A stretch of DNA of 64,000 nt from Dokdonia sinensis (GCF_003688895.1 NZ_REFV01000002.1:1-64000), one strand, 5' to 3'. Numbered from the stretch's first letter, positions 1 to 9,158 are shown. Made by a program: numbers and translations. Notes: generated from the sequence alone by a model not told the origin.

Positions 1-2158
1 TCTGTGTCTCACCAGCTGTACCCGCAAACGTAAGTGTTTCAGATACAATCGCCGTGTAGTCCATATCTGCAGTTGTCGCAGTACCATCGGCTGTATTCAC
101 ATCTACCGTGAACCCGCCGTCAACAGCGTTGTCGAGCGTAGCAGTAAAAGTTAGATCACCGTCGTCCTCGTTACCAGATACATTCTCGATCGTAACCATT
201 GCCATATCATTATCAGTAATAGTATACGTTATCGCTGCAGAGGCAGCCGTTCCTGGCCCTGCTCCATCAGCATCTGTTACTGCAATAGTAAAATCTTCAT
301 CGGCCTCTACAACCATATCATTCGTTACAGAAACTGTGAAGCTTTGTGTGTTTGTTCCATTTCCTATATCTACACTTGCAGTTACTACATAGTCGTCTCC
401 GGCGGTAGTGGATACATCTGTAAAAGTTAATGGTACCGTTACAGCAGCTCCTGTGTTATTTTGTCCATTTGTTATATTTACAGATGCTGTAGGCTGGACG
501 CTTTCATCATTTGTAGTCATTCCGTCTGCAACTATTTCAAATTCATAGTTTTCCGTAGTAAAAGTTCCTGGTACTTGTATGGCAGCACCTCCTGTATTTG
601 CTCCCGTGCTACCACAATCTGTCTGCACCCAAATTTGATATTCAATACCTGGTCGTAAACCATCTACAGTCAAAGAAGTTACCGTTTCTGGGTTTGTTGG
701 GTTAACCCCATTCGTAGCCGCTCCAGCTTCTGGTGCTGGCATATCTGCAATTACATCAGCCTCTGTAATTGTCGTTGAGGCAGGATATATTTTTACAATA
801 AAGCGATCACCCATCTCGATATTAGGAGTAGGTAATGTCCAGCTTACATCAAAAGAACTTGCCTCTTGACCTGTTGTAGGAGTTGCCATAGGAGAATCTA
901 CTGGAGGACAAGGAGGCATCGTAAACGATGCAAAACTAAAAAACTCGCCATTTACAAAATCTCTTCCCGTAGCAGAGTATGTCCCTGCGCTTAAAGTCAT
1001 TAAGACCGGGGTTGCCGTTGCAAGGTCTGCTCCTTGTAATAAGTATAAGTTTCCATCAGATCCTGCTGGGAAAGCAGGTAAGTCTGCAGCGTCTACAGAA
1101 ACAGTAGTGTTGTTTGCATCGACAGCTAGTTCTGTGGTTCTCCATCCTCTATTGAGTCTTTGGTAATTTAAAGGTGCTCCTGCTCCTAAGGCACCATACG
1201 TGAGTGTCCCAGCATCTGCCGCCCAGAAAAGGTATGAACCATCTGTAAGTGCATCAGACATTGTTACAATACCGCCTGGCGGTGTTGATGTCTGTTGGTC
1301 AAGCTCTGCACCAGTATCTAAAGCAATACCCGCAACACTATTTATGTAGGGTGCTGTAGGAGTAAATACTGTAGCTCCCGTACCATTGAGATAATCTCCA
1401 TCTTTCAGGATTCCATATTTTATAGATAAATAAGATTCTATTTGTGCTCTTTCGGCTACCGTGTTTTGTGAATATATGATAACCTCAGCAATACGACCGT
1501 CAAAAAAATCAACCGCTCCGGTAGTTTCTCTTGCTCCTAAGCGATGTACATTCATGGGGCTCGCTGCGGCTGTAAGAGGCCAATTAGTATTTCCTCCTGC
1601 AGCTGTCCCATTAAAAAAGTATTCGACATTTACGTTAGCCGTGTTTACAGTACTTTGCTGAAAAGTAGTAGAGACTAAAGTAGGCGAATTTACTGGCAGA
1701 CCAGGATTACTATTTGCTGTGGTCCCTGTACCATCTTGATCCAAATAAATACTCCCTCCTGTCTGCAAGAGGTATTGAATAGAACCAAAACCCCCATTCT
1801 GACCTCCTATAATACTTCTAAAGGTAGTAGTATTATCTGGCTCTAAAACTACATAGATAGCGTGATCTTGAGCCACTCCATCAAATCCTAAATTAGAATC
1901 AAGGTTGTAATATTGTGAACTACCACTAAACTCCACAGCATTATTGCCGTTAATGGCATTTGCCACCGTAATAGGTGTGCCAACTGTAGTTAAGGTAACA
2001 TTTCCAGATTGATCTGTCCAGGCAGCTCCACCCTGACCTGCGTCTAGCCACATTTCAAGACCTGTCCCGACGCCCCCAGGGGATTGTCCCTGCATTGCCT
2101 GAACTCCGAAAATGGAAATCAGGACAATGAGCATTTTCATTAAAGTAATTTTTCTCAT
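1..2158 (-). CDS. Secreted multidomain surface protein (LamG, FN3, Calx-beta), C-terminus cut by window edge
   Basis: The frame is open from the ATG at 2158 to base 1 with no stop, so about 719 N-terminal residues are present and the C-terminus lies outside. It starts with a short signal peptide (MRKITLMKMLIVL, then a hydrophobic stretch ending near MQGQ). Residues about 25-240 look like a LamG/concanavalin-like module with the Bacteroidota motif AQIESYLSIKYGI. A fibronectin-III-like segment follows (from about residue 430: PMATPTTGQEASSFDVSWTL), then at least two Calx-beta-like repeats near the truncated end with acidic turns such as VVEADEDFTIAVTDADG. Such proteins are normally exported and surface-displayed, often by T9SS, and may bind polysaccharide or Ca2+; the sorting domain would be in the missing part. 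Substrate unknown. Family call is by eye. Confidence 0.75.
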   Translation of the reverse strand, partial: MRKITLMKMLIVLISIFGVQAMQGQSPGGVGTGLEMWLDAGQGGAAWTDQSGNVTLTTVGTPITVANAINGNNAVEFSGSSQYYNLDSNLGFDGVAQDHAIYVVLEPDNTTTFRSIIGGQNGGFGSIQYLLQTGGSIYLDQDGTGTTANSNPGLPVNSPTLVSTTFQQSTVNTANVNVEYFFNGTAAGGNTNWPLTAAASPMNVHRLGARETTGAVDFFDGRIAEVIIYSQNTVAERAQIESYLSIKYGILKDGDYLNGTGATVFTPTAPYINSVAGIALDTGAELDQQTSTPPGGIVTMSDALTDGSYLFWAADAGTLTYGALGAGAPLNYQRLNRGWRTTELAVDANNTTVSVDAADLPAFPAGSDGNLYLLQGADLATATPVLMTLSAGTYSATGRDFVNGEFFSFASFTMPPCPPVDSPMATPTTGQEASSFDVSWTLPTPNIEMGDRFIVKIYPASTTITEADVIADMPAPEAGAATNGVNPTNPETVTSLTVDGLRPGIEYQIWVQTDCGSTGANTGGAAIQVPGTFTTENYEFEIVADGMTTNDESVQPTASVNITNGQNNTGAAVTVPLTFTDVSTTAGDDYVVTASVDIGNGTNTQSFTVSVTNDMVVEADEDFTIAVTDADGAGPGTAASAAITYTITDNDMAMVTIENVSGNEDDGDLTFTATLDNAVDGGFTVDVNTADGTATTADMDYTAIVSETLTFAGTAGETQ

Positions 2159-2751
2159 AATCAATTCATTAAGTTAAATAAGTAAGTAAATGTCATTATG
2201 CTCAAAACCTAAATATGTAATATCACACTACGTACGTAATGCGCTACAACTAATTATAATTTTGAACATCTAAAATTAGAATGTTTTTAGGGGTAAGATT
2301 ACATTCCTCTTAGGACTTGTGAAGTTAAAAAATATTTAGGTTGTTTTTTTATGCAGCTGCATAGCAGAACCTTATCTCCTAAAAATAAGCAAACGGTAAT
2401 CAAAGAGTCAATGACTTAAAAAAGTATTCTTCTAAAAAGTGAATAAAGTCAATGTAGAGCAGCAACGAGCTTATATTTAACACCTTACATTTTTTCTAAA
2501 TATCAACAATTTTGTAAGACGCTGACCTTCAAAACACCGACGAAATGCTTATTTTTTTAACATTTTTTTAACACAAACGACACAATATTACTCGCCCCTA
2601 TAATTCGTAGAGCTATCGGTGAAACGCTGTTTTTGTCGATAAAAAGCGTTTTCTTGACAACATAAAAATGGCATAGGTTTTCTTTAAATGGTTTATTGCA
2701 TGGTAGTTAAACTTCCAAATAAAAATGCGTCTAGCTTTTTCGAAAAAGCGC
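2159..2751. other. Non-coding gap of about 590 bp
   Basis: AT-rich and without a convincing gene. It holds an inverted repeat at 2623-2650 (AACGCT and TTTTT pairing with AAAAAGCGTT) and a perfect 16-base palindrome GCTTTTTCGAAAAAGC at 2734-2749, which resembles the window-wide CGCTTTCGCGAAAGCG element. It should contain the promoter of the surface protein gene, but I could not assign one. Confidence 0.5.
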
Positions 2752-2788
2752 ACAAAAATCCCGCAACACTTGCGCATTGCGGGATTTA
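2752..2788 (-). terminator. Rho-independent terminator of pgk
   Basis: Inverted repeat AAATCCCGCAA / TTGCGGGATTT at 2756-2787, followed on the minus strand by a run of T. It lies about 20 bases beyond the pgk stop codon. Confidence 0.8.
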
Positions 2789-2806
2789 ATTATTATTTAA
2801 TTCTAA

Positions 2807-3997
2807 TTATTCCTTAATCGCGGCTATCCCTGGCAATGTCTTTCCTTCCAGCATTTCCAGCATCGCGCCACCGCCAGTAGAGACATAACTTACTTTATGC
2901 TCAAAGCCAAACTGCTTTACCGCAGCCACGCTATCGCCTCCTCCTACCAGAGAAAAGGCACCATTTTTAGTCGCGGCGGCAATACTGTTGCCTAGTGCAA
3001 TAGTTCCTTTTGAAAAAGTTTCCATTTCAAACACACCTAGGGGGCCGTTCCAGAGGATCGTTTTTGCACGTTGCACAACGGTGTCAAAATTTTCGCGTGA
3101 TTTTGGTCCTGCGTCCAGTCCTTGCCAGCCATCTTCTATTGCTGTAATATCCATCACCTTTGTATTTGCATCGTTTGCAAAATCGTCTGCTGCAACTACA
3201 TCTACTGGGATATGAATTTTTACTCCTTTTTCTTCGGCTTTTTTAAGAATTTCTAAGGCAAGTTCTTGTTTATCGTCTTCGCATATAGAATCTCCTACTT
3301 TTCCGCCCTGCGCTTTTATAAACGTAAAGGACATCCCGCCGCCTATGATCATCTCATCCACTTTATCCAGAATATTTTCTATCACCGTAATCTTAGAAGA
3401 CACCTTTGAGCCTCCTAAAATGGCAAGTACAGGTTTCTCACTATTGTTGAGGACACGATCTAAACTTTCGATTTCCTTAGCCAGTAATGCCCCAAAGCAT
3501 TTACTTTCGGCATTAAAATATTGTGCTACTACCGTGGTAGAGGCGTGTGCACGGTGTGCTGTCCCGAAGGCATCGTTTACATAAATGTCGCCTAGTTGTG
3601 ATAACGCTTTCGCGAAAGCGGAATCCCCCGCAGTCTCCTCTTTATGAAATCTTAGGTTTTCCAGCAACAAGATTTTTCCCATTTCAAGATCTGCAGCTGC
3701 CTGTTCTACCCGCTCGCCCACACAATTATCTACAAAATTAACCTCTACCCCAATAATCTCAGAAATCGCCGAACATATCTGAACTAGTGAAAACTCATCC
3801 TCTTGCGCTTTAGGCCTACCCAAGTGGGACATCAATATTGCTGCACCCCCATCTTCTAGGATTTTTATGATCGTCGGTTTTGCCGCAACGATACGTGTAG
3901 TATCTGTAATCTTCCCGTTTTCGTCCAGAGGAACATTAAAATCTACACGGATTAAAGCCTTCTTATTCTCAAAATTGATATCGTGGATTGTTTTCAT
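2807..3997 (-). CDS. pgk: Phosphoglycerate kinase
   Basis: Converts 1,3-bisphosphoglycerate and ADP to 3-phosphoglycerate and ATP in glycolysis (reverse in gluconeogenesis); cytosolic. The 396-residue length is normal for the family. Visible motifs: VDFNVPLDEN near residues 19-28 (substrate binding), LMSHLGRPK near 55, NDAFGTAHRAHAS near 150, and the C-terminal nucleotide-site glycines GGGDSVAAVKQFG near 350. The frame is open up to an ATG at 4018, but the minus-strand promoter hexamer TATATTTG sits at 4016-4023 and would overlap that codon. The ATG at 3997 (MKTIHD) also matches the usual Pgk N-terminus and is preferred. It is divergent from the delta' gene across a short double promoter. One copy of the CGCTTTCGCGAAAGCG palindrome (3605-3620) encodes the AFAKA of SAFAKALSQ, where Pgk homologues usually have a similar helix. 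Confidence 0.97.
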   Translation of the reverse strand: MKTIHDINFENKKALIRVDFNVPLDENGKITDTTRIVAAKPTIIKILEDGGAAILMSHLGRPKAQEDEFSLVQICSAISEIIGVEVNFVDNCVGERVEQAAADLEMGKILLLENLRFHKEETAGDSAFAKALSQLGDIYVNDAFGTAHRAHASTTVVAQYFNAESKCFGALLAKEIESLDRVLNNSEKPVLAILGGSKVSSKITVIENILDKVDEMIIGGGMSFTFIKAQGGKVGDSICEDDKQELALEILKKAEEKGVKIHIPVDVVAADDFANDANTKVMDITAIEDGWQGLDAGPKSRENFDTVVQRAKTILWNGPLGVFEMETFSKGTIALGNSIAAATKNGAFSLVGGGDSVAAVKQFGFEHKVSYVSTGGGAMLEMLEGKTLPGIAAIKE

Positions 3998-4015
3998 AAC
4001 TGCTGTGTTTACTCG

Positions 4016-4023
4016 CAAATATA
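4016..4023 (-). promoter_or_regulatory. Promoter -7 box of pgk
   Basis: Minus-strand TATATTTG matches the Bacteroidota -7 consensus TAnnTTTG. It lies 18 bases upstream of the pgk ATG at 3997 and decides that start over the upstream ATG at 4018. Confidence 0.6.
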
Positions 4024-4058
4024 AAAGAAGTGGTTCATTAAAAACGTTGCCGTTCTGT

Positions 4059-4066
4059 TATATTTG
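4059..4066 (+). promoter_or_regulatory. Promoter -7 box of the delta' gene
   Basis: TATATTTG (TAnnTTTG form) ends 5 bases before the ATG at 4072, so the transcript should be nearly leaderless. Confidence 0.55.
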
Positions 4067-4071
4067 CCCTA

Positions 4072-5223
4072 ATGCTTTTCTCAAACGTTATAGGACAGGA
4101 TTTTCTTAAAAATCATCTTACCACTAGTGTAGATGCGGGCCGTGTTGCGCACGCTCAACTTTTTGTAGGCGCTGCTGGGTCTGGGGTTTTACCTATGGCG
4201 ATTGCTTATGCACAATATATTCTGTGTGGCAACGCTCAAGGCGAAAACAATACCGGAAACGGTAGCTGTAACTTAAAATTTGACCAGCTAGCGCACCCGG
4301 ATTTGCACTTTGTATATCCCGTAGCAACTACTACTTCAATAAAAAGTCATCCGGTTTCTAAGCATTTTGCGCAAGAGTGGCGAGAATTTGTGCTCCAAAA
4401 TCCCTACGGAGACCTTTTTGAGTGGCACCAGCATATAGGTATTGAGAAAAAACAAGGACAAATAGGTGTAGACGAGGCGGCAGATATTAATAAGGCACTC
4501 TCCCTTAAGGCCTATGAAGGTGGCTACAAAGTGATGATTCTCTGGATGGTGGAAAAAATGAATACCGCTGCGTCTAACAAGTTGCTTAAACTTATAGAAG
4601 AGCCTCCTGCAAAAACTCTTTTTATCCTCATTGCCGAAAATGAGGACAATATCATAGACACCATAAAATCGAGATGTCAAGTCCTCCATTTCCCAAAACT
4701 AAGCAGCGCACAAATCGCACAAAAATTAATTGCGGCTGAAAATGTTGATCCAGCTACCGCACATAAAATTGCACACCAAGCACAAGGAGATTTTAATAAG
4801 GCGCAGCATATTTTACATCGTGATGGCGACGATATTCAGTTTGAAGAATGGTTTGTGACTTGGGTGCGAGCAGCCTTCCGAGCTAAGGGAAGAAAAGAAA
4901 GTGTTCTGGACCTCCTAAAATGGAGCGAACTGATTGCAAAAACAGGACGTGAAACACAGAAGAATTTTCTAGAATATTGTGTTCAATTTTTCCGCCAAGC
5001 GATGCTCTTAAATTACAAGATAGACGACCTCGTTTTTTTAGAACCCAAAACACAATTTGATCTCTCAAAATTTGCTCCATTCGTTCACGGAAATAATATC
5101 CTGGACATCGTAAAAGAGCTTCAGGATGCATCTTATCACATCGAAAGAAACGGTAATGCAAAAATTATTTTAGCCGATCTCTCCATTAAACTTACAAGAC
5201 TTCTTCACAAGAAATCTATTTGA
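4072..5223 (+). CDS. holB: DNA polymerase III subunit delta'
   Basis: Clamp-loader subunit of the replicase (383 residues). The N-terminal AAA+ fold begins with VIGQDFLKNHL and continues with AHAQLFVGAAGSG near residues 26-38. The P-loop lysine is absent (GAAGSGVLP), as expected for delta', which does not hydrolyse ATP. Further motifs: EKMNTAASNKLLKLIEEPP near 160-180, and the SRC motif (IKSRCQVLHF) near 200, which supplies an arginine finger to the neighbouring subunit. The C-terminal third is a helical collar domain. In other phyla a four-Cys zinc site sits near residues 50-80; only two cysteines remain here (CGNAQ and GSCNLKF), so the zinc site seems degenerate. It is divergent from pgk. 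Confidence 0.9.
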   Translation: MLFSNVIGQDFLKNHLTTSVDAGRVAHAQLFVGAAGSGVLPMAIAYAQYILCGNAQGENNTGNGSCNLKFDQLAHPDLHFVYPVATTTSIKSHPVSKHFAQEWREFVLQNPYGDLFEWHQHIGIEKKQGQIGVDEAADINKALSLKAYEGGYKVMILWMVEKMNTAASNKLLKLIEEPPAKTLFILIAENEDNIIDTIKSRCQVLHFPKLSSAQIAQKLIAAENVDPATAHKIAHQAQGDFNKAQHILHRDGDDIQFEEWFVTWVRAAFRAKGRKESVLDLLKWSELIAKTGRETQKNFLEYCVQFFRQAMLLNYKIDDLVFLEPKTQFDLSKFAPFVHGNNILDIVKELQDASYHIERNGNAKIILADLSIKLTRLLHKKSI

Positions 5224-5536
5224 AATTCAATTGATTAGAAGTTTTTTTAGTTTTGGCTAAAAAAAACATTACCCAAGACTTACGTTTTTCTTACCCGCTA
5301 TCCGGTACTTTTATACCTCCATAAAACTCAAAATTTTATAGTCCATTGTTTATCATACACTTTGAAAAAATCTGGACTTTTAAACAAGCCTTGGGCTTCT
5401 ATTTATTTGCCAAATTCACATCGCTGTTTTAAAAATTTTTAATACTTCAAATTGGCAAAAAGAAATTCATTTTTATATCTATTATCTACCAAATATTAGA
5501 CTCTGATTAAATAGATATTAACTTAAAATCACGAAT
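5224..5536. other. Non-coding gap
   Basis: AT-rich. The only structure seen is a weak inverted repeat just after the delta' gene (5240-5270, a T run, TTTTGG, then an A run), possibly a poor terminator. No gene or RNA recognised. Confidence 0.4.
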
Positions 5537-5566
5537 AAAAAAAGCGTGGCTTATACCACGCTTTTT
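5537..5566 (-). terminator. Terminator of the OmpH-like gene
   Basis: Stem AAAAGCGTGG / CCACGCTTTT with flanking A/T runs, about 20 bases past the stop of the minus-strand lipoprotein gene. Confidence 0.8.
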
Positions 5567-5585
5567 ACTCTGAGATTTACCTAGG

Positions 5586-6128
5586 TTACTCCTTATCTTC
5601 TGTGTCTTTTTCCTCCTTTTTTATAGGAGCGGCACCGTTCATTTCGGCTAGGATTTTACTTGTAAGATTCATTTCTTCTTTTCCATAAAGAACGCTTCCG
5701 GCATCGTTAGAACCATAGATATATGTGTAGCCATTTTCTTTTCCGTAGCTCTTAACTTTCTCTTTTACCTTTGTAATGAGGCTGTCTATTACGCGCTGGC
5801 TTTCCATCTGGAGCTGTCCCATTTTCATTTGTCGCTCTTGTTGTAATTGCTGGCTCTCAGCGCTTAACTGATTGTAAAGCTCCTCTTGCTTTGCCCTAGA
5901 CATTGATGCGGCATTTGTCTGAAATTGTTTGCCTTTTATTTCAAAAGCATCCATTTTAAGCTGTAAATCTGCGAGAATTTGATCATTTTGAGCTGTGAAG
6001 CGTTCTTTTGCGTCCTTTAGAACGTTGTACTCCATAAGTAACTCCTCAGTATCTACAAATCCTGTCTTTTCTGTCTGACAAGAAAAGGATACAATGGCCA
6101 CTAGACCTAATAAAAATATTTTTTTCAT
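5586..6128 (-). CDS. OmpH/Skp-family periplasmic chaperone-like lipoprotein
   Basis: 180 residues from the ATG at 6128. The N-terminus MKKIFLLGLVAIVSFSC is a lipoprotein signal with lipobox SFSC, so the mature protein is probably lipid-anchored. The rest is a Skp/OmpH-type protein: FVDTEELLMEYNVLKDAKERF at the mature N-terminus, then a long helical coiled coil rich in Q, E and K (about residues 40-115), and a C-terminal strand region (YTYIYGSNDAGSVLY). OmpH/Skp proteins hold unfolded outer-membrane proteins in the periplasm. The frame extends upstream to 6215, but that part has no signal-peptide character and overlaps the -7 box TATTTTTG at 6163-6170. It is monocistronic, with its own terminator. 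Confidence 0.85.
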   Translation of the reverse strand: MKKIFLLGLVAIVSFSCQTEKTGFVDTEELLMEYNVLKDAKERFTAQNDQILADLQLKMDAFEIKGKQFQTNAASMSRAKQEELYNQLSAESQQLQQERQMKMGQLQMESQRVIDSLITKVKEKVKSYGKENGYTYIYGSNDAGSVLYGKEEMNLTSKILAEMNGAAPIKKEEKDTEDKE

Positions 6129-6162
6129 TTGTTTGTTTTTATATGAATTGTATAACAAGGCG

Positions 6163-6170
6163 CAAAAATA
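6163..6170 (-). promoter_or_regulatory. Promoter -7 box of the OmpH-like gene
   Basis: Minus-strand TATTTTTG (TAnnTTTG form), about 35 bases upstream of the chosen ATG at 6128. It argues against the longer frame starting at 6215. Confidence 0.5.
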
Positions 6171-6360
6171 CTTCGATTGTTCCGTGTATCCGAAGAAAAT
6201 AGAATAATTAATCACTATAAGTAAAAACTATTCCTAAAAAAGCACCACATAACTACTAGCTATTACAATTTGCCTCGTAGGAGCTGCACAGGTGGTGGTT
6301 CTAAAAAGTGAAGGGTACTTTTACGACTGGGTGCTAATTATGCGCTTAAAACGGCTCTTT

Positions 6361-7203
6361 TTATGATTCCTCGTGTTTTATCGCATAAATAAGAGAAGAA
6401 TACGCTCCAGATTTATTTGCTAAACGATTAGAGCGCCAGCCACGTCTAAAAGCGCTCAAAAAATTCATCTTTCCATTCTTGTACTTTTCTGATAGTAGTG
6501 CAACATAGAAAGCGTCAAATTTCATAGGGTGTTCTCTTACAACCTCTAGGTGATGTTCTTTGAAAAGAGACGCTATTGCTTTGTTTGAAAAATGATACAA
6601 GTGTCGAGGTACATCATAAGCTGCCCAATACTCTCCGTAATGGTTTGCATCGTGTGATTCAAAATTTGGAACTGCGACAAAACAATATCCTGAATTAGTC
6701 AGGTGCTTTTTTATCCATTCTATCTGTTTTTCTAAGTCATAGACGTGCTCCAAAACATGCCACAATGTGATACAGTCGTATTTTGTATTTGCAGTTGGAA
6801 GATCTGGTTGAGTAATCACACCTTTTTTTTCGGCTAATGCTCGAGCGTTTTTGTCTGGTTCGATGCCTAGCACTTCCCACTTATCTTTAGACATGTAAAA
6901 AGCAAAATCTCCAGTACCTGCTCCTATATCAATAAGAGAATTCTTATTTTTTAGATAAGAGTTTATGAGCTTACGCTTTTGCGAAAGCGTATATCGTTTC
7001 ACGATTTGATACATCCATTCTGTAAGATTTCGCTTGTTATCGGTATGTGATATATAATCTTCGCTAGCGTAATAAGACGGCAACTTTTCTTTAGAAGGCT
7101 TAGGTTCTGTTACAAACATATTCTTGCTTTCATCATATCGAAGCAAGAATCTTTCTCCTGAAACGGAATGGTCTTTTACTTTAAAATCTTTACGCATAAG
7201 CAT
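6361..7203 (-). CDS. Class I SAM-dependent methyltransferase
   Basis: 280 residues, soluble. The SAM-binding motif I is LIDIGAGTGDFAFYM near residues 88-102, with the acidic residue of motif II in VLGIEPD, and motif IV-like YDCITLWHVLEHVYD near 150. This is the Methyltransf_23/UbiG-like pattern. The N-terminal 80 residues (KDHSVSGERFLLRYDESKN...) resemble a substrate-specificity segment; similar proteins methylate small molecules or glycans, and the substrate cannot be told from sequence. It begins 23 bases after the mnmG stop and is likely co-transcribed with it. A parS-like 16-mer (7204-7219) abuts the start codon. A one-mismatch copy of the window palindrome (6974-6989) lies inside. Confidence 0.8.
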   Translation of the reverse strand: MLMRKDFKVKDHSVSGERFLLRYDESKNMFVTEPKPSKEKLPSYYASEDYISHTDNKRNLTEWMYQIVKRYTLSQKRKLINSYLKNKNSLIDIGAGTGDFAFYMSKDKWEVLGIEPDKNARALAEKKGVITQPDLPTANTKYDCITLWHVLEHVYDLEKQIEWIKKHLTNSGYCFVAVPNFESHDANHYGEYWAAYDVPRHLYHFSNKAIASLFKEHHLEVVREHPMKFDAFYVALLSEKYKNGKMNFLSAFRRGWRSNRLANKSGAYSSLIYAIKHEES

Positions 7204-7219
7204 TGTTCCACGTGAAACG
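7204..7219. promoter_or_regulatory. parS-like ParB binding site (15 of 16 matches)
   Basis: TGTTCCACGTGAAACG differs only in the last base from the conserved bacterial parS TGTTCCACGTGAAACA. It abuts the methyltransferase start codon. A perfect copy lies 1.9 kb away at 9105-9120. Confidence 0.75.
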
Positions 7220-7226
7220 TAAAAAA

Positions 7227-9104
7227 TTATCTCCCCATATAAACTAGCATAACGCTAATATCAGAAGGAGAAACACCGCTCACCCTTGATGCTTGAGAAA
7301 TGGTTGCGGGTTTAATTTTTGAGAGTTTTTCCCTTGCTTCATATGAAAGTGATTTTAACTTGGAATAGTCAAAATTCTCAGGAATTTTTATATTTTCTAA
7401 CCGTTGAAGTTTGTCAGCATTTGCTTTTTCCTTTGCTATATATCCAGCGTATTTTACACGTATTTCTGCTTGCTCAAGCACATCTTTATCTAGCTTGTGC
7501 TCATCGATGTACGCTGCTACTTTGTCAAACTTCTTTATGTCTTCCAAATTGATTTGCGGTCTAGAAAACACTTTTATCATTTTGTCAGACTGTCGCATAG
7601 GTGAGGATCCTCGTTCTTCTAAAAGGTCATTTACCTCTTCTGGAAGGATGCTGGTGTCTTCAAAATACTTTACTAATTTATCTGCCTCTTCATATTTTAT
7701 CTCCATACGCTTGAGGCGCTCATCAGATGCCAGACCTATGCTGTTAGAGCGAGGTGTTAACCTTTCGTCTGCATTATCCTGACGAAGCAGTGTTCTATAC
7801 TCGGCTCGAGAGGTGAACATTCTGTAAGGTTCTTCCGTTCCTTTTGTAATCAAATCGTCTATCAATACCCCTATGTAAGCTTCATCACGCTGAAGCATAA
7901 ATGGATCTTTCTCGTGCACTTTTAAGTGTGCATTTATTCCAGCCATAAGACCCTGAGAAGCGGCTTCCTCGTATCCTGTAGTACCATTAATCTGACCAGC
8001 GAAGTAGAGCCCACTTACTAACTTAGTTTCTAATGTATGTCGTAATTGCGTGGGTGGAAAATAATCGTATTCTATAGCGTATCCAGGTCTAAAAAACTTT
8101 ACATTCTCAAAACCTGCTACTGAGCTCAATGCTTTAAATTGTACATCCTCTGGTAGTGATGTAGAGAAACCATTTATGTAATACTCTACTGTATCCCATC
8201 CTTCGGGCTCAACAAAAAGCTGATGCCTATCCTTATCTGCAAAGCGATTAATTTTATCTTCTATAGACGGACAGTATCGTGGGCCCGTGCTTTGAATTCT
8301 TCCATTAAACATAGGAGAACGATCAAATCCCTCACGCAACAAATCGTGAACCTCAGGGGAGGTATAACTCATATGACAATCCCTCTGTTGAGTGAGCGGT
8401 TTTGTACTATCACTATAACTAAATTTCTCAGGCACCTCATCTCCAGGCTGAACAACCATCTTGCTAAAGTCTAAAGATCTTCCGTCTACCCTTGGTGGAG
8501 TTCCAGTTTTCATTCTGCCGGAATCAAAACCAAAATCGAGTAGTTGCTCTGTGATACCAGTTGCAGCTCTCTCACCTGCCCTACCTCCGCCAAACTGTTT
8601 CTCACCTATATGGATTAAACCATTAAGAAAAGTACCATTAGTTAACACAACAGATCTCGCTCTAACTTCAATTCCTAATGAAGTTCTGACACCAACAACC
8701 TCATCACCTTCAACGATAAGGCTACTCACCATCTCTTGATAAAAATCCAGGTTTTTTGTGCCCTCCAATTTTAACCTCCACGTTTCCGCAAAACGCATTC
8801 TATCACTCTGCACTCTAGGCGACCACATTGCAGGACCCTTAGACTTGTTAAGCATTTTAAACTGAATCGCTGTCTCGTCAGAAACAATACCACTGTATCC
8901 ACCGAGCGCATCTATCTCACGCACTATTTGTCCCTTAGCAATACCCCCCATTGCAGGATTACAGGACATTTGTGCTATAGTCTGAAGATTCATCGTTATA
9001 AGAAGTGTTTTACTTCCCAGGTTGGCAGCCGCCGCTGCAGCTTCACAACCAGCGTGGCCAGCACCAACCACAATTACATCATAAGTATCTCTAAAAAGGC
9101 TCAT
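7227..9104 (-). CDS. mnmG: tRNA uridine-5-carboxymethylaminomethyl(34) synthesis enzyme MnmG (GidA)
   Basis: With MnmE it installs the cmnm5 group on U34 of several tRNAs, using FAD, NADH and methylene-tetrahydrofolate. 625 residues, the usual length. The FAD-binding motif VVGAGHAGCEAA is at residues 12-23, SCNPAMGGIAKGQ near 47-59, GRAGERAATGITEQL near 175-190 and RMKTGTPPRVDGRSLD near 197-212. The C-terminal MnmE/tRNA-binding helical domain ends in SGVSPSDISVMLVYMGR. The gene is oriC-proximal in many bacteria, which fits the parS site abutting its start (9105-9120). Its promoter box TATCTTTG is at 9151-9158, and a copy of the window palindrome (9125-9138) falls in the 5' untranslated region. 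The downstream methyltransferase gene follows 23 bases later. Confidence 0.98.
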   Translation of the reverse strand: MSLFRDTYDVIVVGAGHAGCEAAAAAANLGSKTLLITMNLQTIAQMSCNPAMGGIAKGQIVREIDALGGYSGIVSDETAIQFKMLNKSKGPAMWSPRVQSDRMRFAETWRLKLEGTKNLDFYQEMVSSLIVEGDEVVGVRTSLGIEVRARSVVLTNGTFLNGLIHIGEKQFGGGRAGERAATGITEQLLDFGFDSGRMKTGTPPRVDGRSLDFSKMVVQPGDEVPEKFSYSDSTKPLTQQRDCHMSYTSPEVHDLLREGFDRSPMFNGRIQSTGPRYCPSIEDKINRFADKDRHQLFVEPEGWDTVEYYINGFSTSLPEDVQFKALSSVAGFENVKFFRPGYAIEYDYFPPTQLRHTLETKLVSGLYFAGQINGTTGYEEAASQGLMAGINAHLKVHEKDPFMLQRDEAYIGVLIDDLITKGTEEPYRMFTSRAEYRTLLRQDNADERLTPRSNSIGLASDERLKRMEIKYEEADKLVKYFEDTSILPEEVNDLLEERGSSPMRQSDKMIKVFSRPQINLEDIKKFDKVAAYIDEHKLDKDVLEQAEIRVKYAGYIAKEKANADKLQRLENIKIPENFDYSKLKSLSYEAREKLSKIKPATISQASRVSGVSPSDISVMLVYMGR

Positions 9105-9120
9105 TGTTTCACGTGGAACA
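9105..9120. promoter_or_regulatory. parS site, perfect consensus
   Basis: TGTTTCACGTGGAACA reads on the opposite strand as TGTTCCACGTGAAACA, the conserved ParB (Spo0J) binding sequence. It abuts the mnmG ATG. parS sites are normally close to the replication origin. Confidence 0.88.
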
Positions 9121-9150
9121 TTATGCTTTCGCGAAAGCGTTAGTAATTTA

Positions 9151-9158
9151 CAAAGATA
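9151..9158 (-). promoter_or_regulatory. Promoter -7 box of mnmG
   Basis: Minus-strand TATCTTTG matches TAnnTTTG, about 47 bases upstream of the mnmG start. The transcribed leader then contains the window palindrome and the parS sequence. Confidence 0.6.

Noticed and set aside
4018-4018. Upstream ATG as the pgk start
   Set aside because: It falls inside the TATATTTG promoter box at 4016-4023, and the ATG at 3997 gives the normal Pgk N-terminus.
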